Of a DNA stretch of 64,000 nucleotides, positions 7,966-19,593 are shown piece after piece. This DNA comes from Valencia hispanica (Eukaryota; Chordata; Actinopteri; Cyprinodontiformes; Valenciidae): positions 29,537,735 through 29,601,734 of the forward strand of contig OY747712.1 of assembly GCA_963556495.2 (NCBI GenBank), in the 5' to 3' direction. Position 1 is the stretch's first letter. Each line of letters starts with the position of its first letter. The notes beneath the pieces are model-generated. The model saw only the letters and a list, made by a program, of their open reading frames with translations. It did no database searches and was not told where the DNA came from. A program made the position numbers and the translations under genes.

Positions 7966-10463
7966 GATTTAGTACCAACAAGTTAGCTAACATGTTATAC
8001 CTTGCCAGATCTTGCTTTCCATGGCCTTAAAACCTGCTTAAATGTGATTCTCAAAAGGTACTTCAGATCTGACAAACAAGCCTCATGGTAATGCATATTG
8101 TAGTTAATTGCATATGCCTGTATATATACAGACGGACGAAGGGGCAGAAGGACAGATAGAGACAGTTATGCTTTTATTCTTCATTATCTTTGCTGCCACT
8201 TGTTTAAGGACCTACAGATGATAATTAAATAAGCTGAGTATTACAAGGAGTCTCTCCCCCTTATCCACTTTGCTGAATCAGAGTCAAGTAGCAGTTTTTG
8301 TATTTAAATGCAGCACAGGAGTTTCATTTGTTACAGAGGTCGGCGTGTGACAGGGGACCAGTGTTTGGTGGACAGAGGGCAGATTGATTCCACCTTATTC
8401 TTTTTTTTCTTTTCCTCCTCTACCAGATGTTTATCCCATTTAGTGTGACAGACTAAGAGGTGAGCACTCTTGTGTGCACGTTCTGTCCATACGCGGCTTT
8501 ACAAAGCTTCGGCCCTGACTGTGGCAGACTGAAGTTGATAGATTGCACTCAGCTATCTGTCACAGGCCAGGGAGAAAAGAAAAAGACAGGTCGGGGGAGA
8601 CAGGGGGCTGCATTTTAATAGTGTCCCTAGGAGACAAACAACACAACAAAACCAGGTGGGATGGTCTGGCACTAGAAGCTGACATAAAGTGATGAGCTGT
8701 CAGTCTAGTTTGTTTTTCCTCATTAAGAAGCAGATTTTCTAAATTATACTTTTGCGGTAAGAAATCCCTGTGAGGCTTTTTTGGTTGACCACTCCATGAT
8801 AACTTGTTCCGAACTACAAAAAACAATTTAATATGTGTCAAATGTTATTTTTGTCAAGGCAACTAGAAGGTTGGTGAATGAATGGAAAGCTGCACAAAAG
8901 AAGCAGGAGGAAACATGGTTTATAGAAAGTTTTCATTAATGCTTTAAGAGAAAAAAAACATAGAACTCTATTAACCTTATCTATGATTAGATTCCTAATC
9001 ATGTGCAAATGAATAGACCCTTATGGTCATCAAGAAAAAAACAATTAATGGATTGTTGTGGGCTTTGTGAAACGTTTTGAAGGACATGTTAGTGCTGCTT
9101 TGTTTGTTTCCAGCTATTCTCTGAATTGGTAATCTTTACAAAATATATCCCACATGTTTGCAAACTGATAATGGAGTCACTAAAGGTTGGCTCTATGCAG
9201 AATGAGCCACTCTATACACACACATTTGAGCTTGCTCGTATGTGTATTTACTCCCACACAACTGGGAAGATAGCCTCTTCAGCTTGCATGAACTCATAAT
9301 CCCCCAATGATTTTTTTCTCTCTTATCCACAGACACATAGACACACACTCACTTAATGATAATACTGATGCTCCAACTCTTTTCGAGCCAAGCAAAATCT
9401 CTTCATCGTGTTGGTCAGATTAATGGTAACAGAAGAAATTAATTTCAAATACAGGGATTGTGTGGGAAAAAATCCCATCAATCAAGCTCCGATTCTTAAC
9501 AAATAAGACTGTCATGGCATATATCTGCATGTAAAAATTAAGTGGAATACTTCTTCTGTCTTTCACATGCTCTTATCCCACAGAAACACGTAGTCTCTCT
9601 CCTGGTGTACATATCAATACATTTTGTCCCACTTTCTACTGCAGTTTTCATGTTTTCTAAGTCTTTCAGTGTTTAGCTCTGTCTCAGAGAAGTGCAGTTA
9701 ATGTCTCTGAAGTGACTATGTGCTGATGGCAAGGTGCAGGTCCCATCAGTTCTGACATCAGCGGTAGATTAATGAAAGTGCTTTATTTAGCTCCTTCCAA
9801 GTCCCCCCTGTCTGACCTACTGTCATTCTGGAGAACAATTTTACTCTGGAAACAGCATCTTGTTTCTTCTATGGCCGTTCACAAGGAAGCCACTGACCCT
9901 TTTTTGGTTGCATAAGTCTGGCTGTAAGTGGCTGCCAGGTATGAGCATTCTTTGCACATTCTTGGTCTGCACTCTGCAGCATTAAAACTTTTTGTTTTTA
10001 CTTCCACTTAACCCCAAAGAGACATGGCCTTTGCCATGCCCATCTTGTAAAATGCTTTATTAAGCAACCTAACCAGCCTTACCTGTCCCTCTGTAATGAA
10101 CCTACTTTCCAACACTTTCTCTTGAGTTGTGACCCAGAAAGTCTGACTATGTCTGGGACACACTGAGGAGTCTTGACCCTTCATTTGGGCAACATTGTTC
10201 CAAGGTGCATTTGTATTCAGCACAGACTATGCACTCAAGTTTTCAACAAGCAATGTCCAAACCTCTAAAGATGGATGGAGCCAGAGCTTGACCTGATAAC
10301 CAGTCTGTACCCTGAGAGTGCGGTCTGGCACTGTGTTCCTCCCTGTCCATACTGGTTGAGGCATGCCATCTCCGTGCATTCATAGTCTTCACAGGATATA
10401 TTTTTAAGCTATGAGTGTTTTAACAAAATGTATTTCTCATTCTGCTCCATTAAACTTATCTTC
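7966..10463. other. 2.5 kb of unassigned, mostly unique-looking DNA
   Basis: Both strands show only short chance frames. No splice-flanked exon, terminal repeat or RNA gene is recognised. There are short T-runs (8401-8408) and a CACACA stretch near 9217. Confidence 0.5.
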
Positions 10464-12930
10464 CAACAGTATTTATACCTCTCAAAATTTTTCACACTGT
10501 TTCACAGCCACAATCCTCAGTGTCTGTGATTAGAATTTTATTTGACTGGTCAACACAAAGTAGTACATACATGTGAAGTGAAAGCAAAAAGATAAATGGC
10601 TTCTATTGTTGATTTTTTTTTTACAAAGAAATGTGACATGTGTGGTATATTCTGCTCCTTTATTATTTGACACCCTGTATAAAACCCAGAAGAATTAATT
10701 GTGTTCAGAAATAATTAAATTTGTAGAGTTAGTCTGTGTGTAATTCAATTACAATATAAGTGCTACTTTTCTGTAGGGCCTTGGAGGTTTGTGAGAGAAC
10801 ATCACTGAACAAACTTGAAGGTCCTGACGAGGAACAAAGCAAACAGGTCAGGGATAACGTTTTGGAGAAGATTAGTGCAGAGCAATGTTTAGAAACATGA
10901 TGCCAAGCTTGGAACACGTTGCGTAGAAACTGAAAATGGTAAGAGAATGACACAGCTGCAAGACATGGCCATCCAAAGAAGTGTTCATACTTGACTTTCC
11001 TATGTTTTATGATTTAAATCTGCCGATCTTCTCTATCAACTTTTATGTACATAGGTCTATACATATTTTATATCACTGGAAATCTTAGACTCTTGTGATT
11101 TTAATGATACAATCAAGGATACAATCATAACTGTAGACACAGCGAGCGCTTTTGAGAAAGAAATATAATGAAATATAATGTCCGACTCATCAATCGTATC
11201 CTAATTTAGGTAACAAAAACGAGCCATCTCGAACGTTTTTTTTTTTTTTTTTTTTACATCCACAAGGGTCTGAGTAAATTCCTCCAAGAAATGGTTAGGC
11301 CACAATTCTAAAGCTCAAAAAAGCCTAAATCCACTGCTGAAAAACTATTTTCTGTCCTGCATTTTTTTAGTTCAAACAAAAGGATTTTAAACAAAATACA
11401 ACATAGAAGAAGCTGTGGAGCTTCTTTAGAGAAGAGAAAGTAATGATTCTGACAGGGTTTTTTTATTAATCAGAGGGGAGCAGTGATGGGTTTTGTATTC
11501 TCTCTGGAGAGGGAGCATATTCTGGCACACGTTTGGCACCTCTTGACCTTTAGTCAGAAAAATATGTGCAACATATTCATGTTTTGGTTTATTGCTGTCA
11601 GGTTTTGTGTGGATAAAGGTAATGGTTTAAGCTTTAGCTCCACCCTGTATTTCAGGCTATAGTTTCAGGCTCCATTCTAAAGCCACTTTTAGGGCATGTA
11701 TTTTTGGAAAATAGGCAGACATAAAAGGGAATTTTTTTCAGTATATTCAAAATCATATTAGTTGTTAACAATAGCACTTAGACACATTTTCACTATTCTG
11801 GGGCAAAATTCAGAGTGTTTTCTTTCCAAAGAGACCCTAACCGTGACTCTACTCAAAGCTTTAAATTTAATTTGGGTATGCATTTTTAAAACGTTTACGG
11901 TGAGAATCGCAAAATTTTATGGGCATGAAAACTCTTAAGGAGGTGATCCAAACCACAGGGGGTAGAATCTGTTGAGAGGGACAACTATTGATCACAAACT
12001 CCATTAATATGTTGTTTTGTTGTTGTTTTTTTGTAAAAGTGGCAAGAACAAAGTAGAAAATAATGAAACCAAATGAAACATTTTTGCCCAGCACAAAAAC
12101 CTTTGTTTGAAGGAAAACAAACACTGCACGTTACCCTGATCACACCACCCCCATAGTCACACGTGGTAGTGGGATTATCCTGGTCTGGAGGTGCTTTTCT
12201 TCAGTAGGAAAGGCAAGCAACTCATTTAGTTGATTGGATGATGAATAGACAAAACTATAAAGTAATCCTGGATGAAAAGCTGTTAAGAGACTGCAAAAGG
12301 CAGGTGTAGTTATACAGTGACCCCAAAAATACAGGTAGGACTACATTAGATCAAATTATATTAATGTATAAGAATGTCACAGTGAAAGTTCAGAACAAAT
12401 TCCAATTGAAAACCTGTGGCAAGACTTGAAATAAAGCTATTTGCTGACACTTATCTTCGGATTTGACTTGAGCTTTAGGAATTTAGAAAGAAGAATGAAC
12501 AAAAAAAAGTCTAAATCTGGTAGATACATGCTCCAAAAGACTTGCTTGCAGATGTCATTGAAATGAAAAATGGCTCTCTAAAGTGTTGATAATATGTCAT
12601 TTTTCTTTCAATTCACAATTATGTGCTACTTTGTGTTGGTTTATTACTGTGTTTCTCAACCCTGTTTCTCAGGGTACACTGTCCAGTATGTTTTTAGGTG
12701 CATCCCTGCTGCCACACACCTGACTTCAAAAAATGGGTGATTAATGTGCTCCTGCAGCACTTGATGGAATGCAGTAGTTATCATTTGAATCAGGTGTGCT
12801 GCAGCAGAGACGTATCTAAAACATGAAGGACTGTGGGCCCTGGGGAGCAGTGTTGAAAACCACTGGTCTATCACATAAAATCCAAATAAAATGTGTTGTA
12901 GTTTGTGGTTGAAATGTGAACAACGGTTAT
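10464..12930 (+). mobile_element. Old Tc1-like transposon relic, interrupted
   Basis: The 5' part (10464-10985) has the decayed end CAGTATTTATACCTCTCAAA, GGTCAACACAAAGTAGTAC and the transposase start region (CAGGTCAGGGATAACGTTTT). The 3' part (about 11900-12930) has TCTGTTGAGAGGGACAACTA, GAAAACAAACACTGCACGTT, TGTGGCAAGACTTGAAATAA and the end motifs ACTTTGTGTTGGT and TATCACATAAAATCC. About 0.9 kb between them (10986-11900) is not Tc1-like and is either an insertion or decayed beyond recognition. The 3' non-coding part is split by the hAT MITE at 12646-12864. Stops are abundant. Confidence 0.68.
12646..12864. mobile_element. 219-bp hAT-type MITE nested in the Tc1 relic
   Basis: Long imperfect inverted repeats: the start ACTGTGTTTCTCAACCCTG and the reverse complement of the end (AGTGGTTTTCAACACTG) stay alignable for about 65 bp, including a TGTTTTTAGGTGC/TGTTTTAGATACG block. 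Flanks GGTTTATT (12638-12645) and GGTCTATC (12865-12872) form a diverged 8-bp target duplication. Removing the element restores the Tc1 3' motif TTGTGTTGGTCTATCACATA. A very common fish hAT MITE type, non-coding. Confidence 0.8.
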
Positions 12931-12952
12931 GGTTATATATATATTTTTTTAT

Positions 12953-12974
12953 GTAGTCAGTCAGTCAGTCAGTT
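12953..12974. repeat. (AGTC)n microsatellite
   Basis: Five tandem AGTC units beside the end of the Tc1 relic. Confidence 0.8.
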
Positions 12975-14069
12975 ACCCTGGGCAAAAAAAAAACAAATCC
13001 AAAAGAAGACTGAACAAAAATGGAAAGGTCATGGCATAAAGAGGTGTTGATTAGATATTTACTGGGGTGCAATACATTTAGGTTCACTTTACAGACAAAA
13101 GTCCATAAATCACATTTAATCAATCTCAACTCATACATTACTCGAGTTAGCGAGGCCACCAGTTGACCATGCAGGTAATCTGGTTTTGCTAGAGAGGAAT
13201 GAAAATAGAAGGGGGCTGTTGCACTCACAGTGCTTAACTACAGAGACGGGAAATTAGGCCAGAGAAAGAACAAGAGGCTCTCTGCGATGTGTTTGGGCTC
13301 AGTGTTGGTATTTGGTGGAGGCTCTTGAGCTGAAGTAGGTAAGTGCTTGTGAGGCTTTGTTTGGATCATTTTCCGATGACTGTGTAGGTGAACAATTGCA
13401 AATGGGTGTGCTATCACATGTGGTTGTTTGTCTGTGTGCATTGTAAGGGAGGATGTGCCACGGCAGAAGCACTATTGTTCCTCGCTCCCCTCTGCTCTTC
13501 CTTCCGTCCTTCCTTTTCCCCTAGGTGGGGACAGCAAACAGGGACAGCCTTCCTCAACAGGCCTATGCAGAAATGGCCTGTGGAGGCTGGTGGGTGAAAA
13601 ATAAGACTGCTTGGCTATAAGAGGCCAACGAAGCAGCCAGCACCAGGGGCCATGCTGTGCTGTGCCATGCTATGCCTCACTTTAGTGCCACTCCCCACCA
13701 CACCATTAAAAATGACAAATGCTCCCATCAACTGCTTTCCCAGGTTAGCAACTGCTGCCTGGTGTTCCTGAAGCCCTGTGTCTGCCCCAGTTCATCAGTT
13801 TGCCACAACTGGAACAACCATTTATTATGTGTGAGTCATTTTTCATTTACAGCAGATTTGATATCTGTCATTGTAAAAGGTTAGGAGTTGAATCACAAAA
13901 GACACACAAAAAAGATACATTTTAAAAAATTGGTAGAAATAAGCAGTACAAATATTTATGTAAAAACAATATTCCTTCACAATAAACAAACCCATCATTT
14001 CCTAAAGAGTCACGGTTCCAACTGCTTTTTTGAGTCTTCAGCAATAAATTATTTCTAATTTTTTATTAT
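12975..14069. other. Unassigned DNA
   Basis: No recognised coding or repeat structure beyond a poly-A run near 12987 and short chance frames. Confidence 0.5.
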
Positions 14070-14077
14070 ATACATTT

Positions 14078-14863
14078 TAGGGCTGTCAAAATTAATGCAT
14101 TAATGCGGGTCGATTAATTCGTGGAATTAATGCCATTAATTTTTTTAACTCAATTAACGCATGTACAAAATGACCTGCCTTGTTTACCCCACAATTAAAC
14201 CAGCGCTGCGTTCAGTGCTCGCTTGTCACGTAAACAGCATGATAACTGTTTGATAACTGCAAATAATAACAGTGGGAACCAGGGAGTAATGTATAGGTTC
14301 GGTGTTAATAAACAAATAATCCCTCTATTAGTCAGAAAATGTCAATTAAAAATGCTTAATTTCTCCCAGAGAGAGATTAAGTGTTGTTGTAGCTCATTTA
14401 ATCTTTCAAGGAGCTATTGTAGATCCCGATGGCTGTAGGCAGGCATGATCTCCTGTAGCAGTCGGTGTTGCAGCAACACTGAAGAAGCCGCTGACCGAAG
14501 ACACCGTTGTTGTAGGATAGTCCCATGAAGACGATGTTCAGGGTTGTCCAAAATTTAATAAGAAACTGTCAGCTTTACATTCATAAAATGTTAACCAGTT
14601 AGTTTGCCTTAGCAACTGGCTAAAAGATTAATAGGTAAAAATCTCCACGTGTAAATGTGATTGTGGAATTCAAAACAAAAGTTCCATGCATCTCTCCTGT
14701 ATTTCCTTACAAAAAGAAACAGAAACAGCTTCTGGTTTCGTCCTTTATTTACACCAAAAATTGTACTTTTTCTGTCATATTTAGCAATGTTAATTAATCA
14801 TGATTAATTTACAGCTACCCTGTGATTAATTAGATTAAAATTTTTAATTGTTTGACAGCCCTA
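14078..14863. mobile_element. 786-bp non-autonomous hAT element (TAGGGCTGTCAAA ends)
   Basis: Starts TAGGGCTGTCAAAATTAATG and ends TTAATTGTTTGACAGCCCTA, a clear inverted repeat. Subterminal regions are rich in ATTAAT on both sides. Flanks ATACATTT (14070-14077) and ATAAATTT (14864-14871) match at 7 of 8 positions, as an aged hAT target duplication would. No transposase frame is seen inside. Confidence 0.85.
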
Positions 14864-14964
14864 ATAAATTTAAAACATCCCAAATCAAAAGAGATTGATG
14901 CAAATTTTTTGGGCAGATTGAAAAATAATTTTGGACAGCTAGTGGACACATTTAAACAAAAATT

Positions 14965-15387
14965 ATATATATATATACTTTATTTAAATTGGGACAGTGC
15001 ACATTAATCAACGTGTATTTTCAGCATGTAAATGTGCCAGTAAGTAATAAATTAATGAATAACAACATGTAGTTAAAAATGCAAAAATTGTTTGCTCAGC
15101 TAAAAGATCAGAGAGGAACAATACACAAAACACCACAATCTTCCACACACATAAATTTATATTAGTAGTTAGTGACTTTATACCATGTTGTGTTCACATG
15201 TCTGATTATTCAAAAGCCACTTTTTTACAGAATTCCTAAAAGTGTGGAATGAGGTCAGGTTCCTCATTTCTGTTGGAGGAGTGTGCTGCGCGTAATGAGA
15301 AGCCTGATTGTCCAAATCTAGTCTTTCTAAATGGGATTTTACAGTCTCCTCTGCTTGAGGAGCGCGTGTTTGTATTAACATTCAACT
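14965..15387 (-). pseudogene. LINE 3' end with reverse-transcriptase C-terminus
   Basis: The minus strand encodes LERLDLDNQASHYAQHTPP and TEMRNLTSFHTFRNSVKKWL (15178-15381), resembling the C-terminal tail after the RT domain of several fish LINEs (lethal/neutral TEMRN-x-TSF-x-TF-x-x-SVKKWL pattern). It is followed by a short 3' UTR ending TTAAATAAAG and a TATATA tail (14968-14980). The upstream part of the element is missing; the hAT element at 15396 begins 9 bp beyond. The clade is not resolved. Confidence 0.5.
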
Positions 15388-15802
15388 GTATAAAGTAGGG
15401 ATGCACCGATATGAAAATTTGGGCCGATACCGATGTCCGATATTAATCCCGCTGTTATGGCCGATAACCGATACGCACCGATATGGTATACGGTATATTT
15501 CCCTACACTTTCGACACAGTGGATAATCACCCACACCATGTACATCGCTTCTCTGCTTGAGTTAAACACCCCCACATTTCTGCGCCGCATTACTATCGCT
15601 GTCACATGGCCAAACAAACACCACATGGATAACACCCCCCCGAAACACAGACAGAAACGTCAAAAAGATCGAAATAAATAAACATCGGTTGTTAATATCG
15701 GCCCTCTGTTACTTATCGGACCGATGCCGATATGTTAAAAAACGCCTAACATCGGCCGATACCGATGTTGATGCCGATATATCGTGCATCCCTAGTATAA
15801 AG
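15388..15802. mobile_element. 399-bp hAT element with perfect 8-bp target duplication
   Basis: The element occupies 15396-15794. It begins TAGGGATGCACCGATATG and ends CGATATATCGTGCATCCCTA. GTATAAAG flanks it identically at 15388-15395 and 15795-15802. Subterminal GCCGATACCGATG-type motifs repeat near both ends and probably serve as transposase sites. Non-coding inside, so presumably mobilised in trans. The perfect duplication indicates a comparatively recent insertion. Confidence 0.9.
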
Positions 15803-16811
15803 TATTTATTTGCCCCTTTTTGGCATAACAAAGTGTGAGATTTGTGCATGCAGTGTGTTTTGAGGCTCAGACAAATAAAAATTTCAAGTGATTTGAAGAG
15901 ATTAAGAGATCATGAAGGTTATGCTTGATCCTTTCAGGTGATTTTAGAAACCTGCTTTTGATATAAAAGGCATTTTTATTTATCTTTAGTTGATTAGGGA
16001 TGGTGAGATTTTTGCTTGCAGAAATTCTGTGTAATTTGTTCTGTTCATGATTATTATTCCATTATTTTACAAATGTATTATTGCACTGTATGGTCAGCCA
16101 ACCTCTGAGCTTTGGAGTTGGCCCTCTTGCGTACGCAACCCTTATTCGCCTTAATTCAACGTGGAGGCCTAAAACCTGTTGTATCCTTAATAGTTCAAAG
16201 GACCTTTAGATGTCACATGTTCCTAAGGATTTTAGTGTTTTTTTTTTATCTTGAGAAGGTTTTTTTTTTTTGTTTTCTAAACATGTTTTTAACTATTGCT
16301 GCAGAATACATTTTTGCACCATAACTTCAAAGCGAAACTTGATGTCTTATTTAGTAATTTTTTTAATCCTGCAAAAAAAAAGTTTTATCAGAAAGTTATT
16401 TTGGTCTTCTAAATCTCATCTTTACCTTGTTTCTTTTCTGCTAATAGCTAAAAGCCATTCTTCATAATTTCTTTGTCTAAAGCTGCCATCTGCATTGTAA
16501 TATACAATGTGATTGACAGTTCCTTAGAAAAGCCTTTGGCTGCTGTTAGCTGGGACATGTTTTAAGGACTGAGTACTTACAAGACTTTTAATTAACACTC
16601 ATTTTCTATTTCCAACTATGCTTGAAGCAGGTGTTAGTCTTGACAGGCTCTGAGAGTCTTGGATTATTTAAATCATGAATAATAAAACCATTTCAGGATT
16701 TCCTTAAAGAAAGCAAACATTTTTCAAGTGTTTTAGTTTTAGCATTTTGGGTTTAGGGGATCATTTCATCATTAGGTTCTTGAGACATTGAAAGCATATG
16801 AAATAGGCTAT
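15803..16811. other. AT-rich unassigned DNA
   Basis: T-runs near 16238-16270 and A-runs near 16373. No coding or repeat family recognised. Confidence 0.5.
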
Positions 16812-17270
16812 AGTGTCTTGCAACAGTATTAAGACTCTGTCACATTAGTTGTGGGGGGCATACCATCTGAAAAAAGTCAGACGATACCAAATAGAATGTT
16901 TTTGGCCACTGTGCAAAACACCTCATCACTTTGAATTCACCAACTCTGCTTTGAAACATGGTGGTGACAACATCAAGCTGTGAAGATAGTTTTCTTTACC
17001 AGGGACAGGAAAGCTAGGAGTAGTTGATGGGAAGCTGCATGGAGCTAAATACAAGGCAATCCTGGAAAAAAGTTTGTTAGAAAATGAAAAAGTCTTATTT
17101 TTAAGCCATCTTTAGCGATGGCTGAGCTTCAAGGAAAACAGCATTAAACAAGTCAAATATTAAACCAGTCAAAGTTCAGACCTGGAGTCGAGATCTTGAC
17201 AAAATTTGGAAAAAAATACTTTTGCTTTATGGTCAACCATGAATAACTTTATAAGATAAACCAGAGATAT
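16812..17270 (+). mobile_element. Tc1-like transposase relic (central and C-terminal part)
   Basis: Degenerate Tc1 blocks in order: AACATGGTGGTGACAACATC (the HGGGSIM region), CCAGGGACAGGAAAGCTAGG, GATGGGAAGCTGCATGGAGC, AAATACAAGGCAATCCTGGA and AAAGTTCAGACCTGGAGTC (the SPDLNPIE region). Many stops and indels. Confidence 0.6.
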
Positions 17271-17949
17271 ATAGTCCAACCCCATTCATTAAGCATTTAA
17301 AAAACAAAAACAGGTGAAAATTATCTAGGCCAGTGTGTTGCGAAGAGACAGCGCTGAAGTATTAGTAGCCTGGAGTAAAATCAGGCGTATTCAGGCTGAA
17401 GATTAACAACTCCATTCCAGTTCTCTAGCTCTGGGGACCTGGGAGGACGTTTCTAGCTCAAGACAGGTGTATGATTCTGGGCTGCAGGGCGGGAACTGCC
17501 TTTTCCTCCGCTGAAGCAGAGCCTGGTCCTCTGTGTCCCTGCAGGGAAAGACCCATTGTGCAGACCATCTGTTGCAACACACGCACACACACAAAAAGAG
17601 GGTGAGAGGTCTATGGTGAGAGGATGGAACTGATGTGCAATGCCTGTTAAATAGCATTAGGAGGTGAAGCTAAATTTGTCAAAGCTATTAGAGATGCAAA
17701 TGAAGTCTGTACTTGTGCGAACTATGGGGAAGTTAAATGAATAAGGTACTTTATAATAGAGATTTGTTGCCTAGATCAGGGATTTTTCAAAAAACAACAA
17801 AAAACAATGCATACATTTGAAATAAGAACAGCATTTCACAGTGAAGGGTCTTACGCAGGCACCTATGGGAGATACTCACGTTGCCAAAGTGTTTTGCAAA
17901 TGTTTTCTTCTGAGCACATGCAGCCGGGTGACGGAAAAGACACGAGACA
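17271..17949. other. Unassigned DNA upstream of the putative promoter
   Basis: No gene or repeat recognised; a short CACACACACA stretch lies near 17581. Confidence 0.5.
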
Positions 17950-18471
17950 GCCAAGAGTTAAGATGGGATGCAGTAACACCTGAAGGCCAAGTGGGGGCGT
18001 CATGTCCCTGCAGTGCATCGGGGGGCCGATTCAAATAGGTCAAGGAAAAGTTTTGTGTTTTGACAATGCAAAGTAGGCGGAGCGGCGACTTCGCTATTGG
18101 TTAGTGAGTTTCAGCTACCAGTCGTTGATTGGTCCTAGCCCCCTATTAACTGCATGAGCATGCTACATCGGGTCTCCCCCCTATAGCCACTCCTCGGACC
18201 CCCCCCCCCCCCCCCCCCTACAACCCATCCTCCCCTCCTTCCCAGCCTCCCCATCTCCACGCACCCCCCTCTGCCCCTATACTCTGTTTATTCCCTTGCG
18301 CTGATTGTCACACATTGTTTACTACGGCTTGAAATGTGACTCACAACAGAGGCTGTCTGCTGGAGTACCGCTCTGACAAAGCGACGGATTTCTTTTCTTG
18401 ACGCGCGCCGTGCGTCTTGATTATTTTTTTTGGGGAAGGGACACAGGTTTGTGGAGACTAACCCTTCTGCC
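17950..18471 (+). promoter_or_regulatory. CpG- and GC-rich promoter-like region
   Basis: Base composition shifts from AT-rich to CpG-containing. Motifs seen: GGGGGCG near 17994, a GGCGGAGCGGCG GC-box-like stretch (18077-18088), inverted CCAAT boxes at 18096-18100 (ATTGG) and 18128-18132 (ATTGG), a run of 20 C at 18199-18218, and CG-rich ACGCGCGCCG near 18401. It sits immediately 5' of the signal-peptide exon at 18472. Transcription start and 5' UTR length cannot be set from sequence alone. Confidence 0.55.
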
Positions 18472-18532
18472 ATGTCAGTGGATTTGTTTGCGCTTTTATC
18501 CGTCCTGGTCGTCACATCCTCCGCGATGGAAG
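18472..18532 (+). CDS. Putative first coding exon encoding a signal peptide
   Basis: ATG at 18472 opens 20 codons, MSVDLFALLSVLVVTSSAM plus E. The hydrophobic core LFALLSVLVV and small residues SSA before the likely cleavage site make a classical secretory signal. The exon ends AAG at 18532 with the donor GTAAAT (18533-18538), leaving phase 1, the phase usual after signal-peptide exons of secreted and receptor proteins. The ATG context CTGCCATGTC is acceptable, and the upstream DNA is promoter-like. I do not recognise the gene. No convincing continuation is visible except the weak candidate at 19535, so the next exon may lie far downstream or outside the window. Alternatives are a chance frame or a decayed exon. 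Confidence 0.5.
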
Positions 18533-19534
18533 GTAAATAATCAATTTGGGAATAATTGTAGTTCCTCTTGCTATAAATGTAGAAAACGCTGCTTTTTAAC
18601 AGGGCGCGTTGTGATGTGTGGAGAGTGGGGGGGGGGGATGTCTTTCTGCTGGGGAGCGCCTGCATCTCCCCGGCGTTCAGGGATGTCATACACGTGGGTC
18701 GAAGCGGATTGCTTTTGGTTCTTCTCTCTTTATCTAGGAGCAGCATCCTCCCGCAGCGCTGAACACCGCTCATACTTGTTCAAATGACTAACATAACTTT
18801 GTGTCATTTTAAAGACATGATAAATGCTTACCGGTGTCTTCTGTTTTGTACTTTCGTTTACCATCCAAAGAGCAGTTACTTTTTCCTCCGTGTGCCACAA
18901 AAGACTTACGTCCAACTGCATGATTCCCATCTCGTCTTCTCATTAAATTTAGAAATTATATTTGGTGTTATTAATATTAAATCCTCCAAGTATATTTGTC
19001 TTGGATCTACAGATGCTGAGACAAGCTCCTATAGACTCAGTATTTTGTTCTGATGGGAAATATTGCGTAGAAATGTACTTCTTTTCTCCTGTTTTCAGTT
19101 TTGCATGTTTGTTTTTTCTTCCCTCTCTGAGGCACTCATCTTGACAAGCTGGGCCTCCACTTGTACAGTAGCCATCATCTCCTCAGTCAAACATGTTTTT
19201 CATTTCCTCTGTGTTACCTCATGGGACAGGAGTCTGGGCTGTGTGGCCTCACCAGTATATCTGTTGGGTGGAGAAAACCAGCTCCTCCCAACGTGGCTGT
19301 GGAACTCTTTTTCCTTGATGTTGTTTCATCCTTTGTCAGACATAGACAGGAACCCACTAGCTTCTGTTTATATCCATCTTCCTTATAAATGAGTTAGATC
19401 AGAATTAGTTGTCTCATACACAGGTTTTCTCTTTAATCATTCACTACCCTGCTCCTGGATCCTTCCCAGCTCTGGGGTACGCTCTATAATTTGGCGGTAG
19501 CTTTCTTGTCTGTGCTCATCACATTTCCGCACAG
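18533..19534 (+). other. Putative first intron start
   Basis: Begins with the donor at 18533 and contains a G-run at 18629-18637. Short chance frames only. No repeat recognised. Confidence 0.35.
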
Positions 19535-19593
19535 GCTACAGATACCAAGGGAAGGGACAAAATTGCTACCGCTTTGTGAATGGAGATTTTTGA
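19535..19593 (+). CDS. Weak second-exon candidate with a C-type-lectin-like start
   Basis: Follows an AG acceptor (CCGCACAG, 19527-19534). Joined in phase to the exon at 18472-18532 it reads E-GYRYQGKGQNCYRFVNGDF and then stops at 19591-19593. A cysteine in N-CYRF is reminiscent of the start of C-type lectin domains. The immediate stop and poor polypyrimidine tract argue against a functional exon. It may be a decayed exon, an alternative short terminal exon, or chance. Only the in-phase join makes it worth listing. Confidence 0.18.

Noticed and set aside
18288..18773. 161-codon open frame on the minus strand
   Set aside because: It lies antisense across the CpG-rich promoter and first exon, has no recognisable domain, and is explained by local composition.
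18398..18787. 129-codon frame on the plus strand overlapping the signal-peptide exon
   Set aside because: It begins at a TTG, runs through the splice donor and has no domain-like pattern; a shadow of the GC-rich region.
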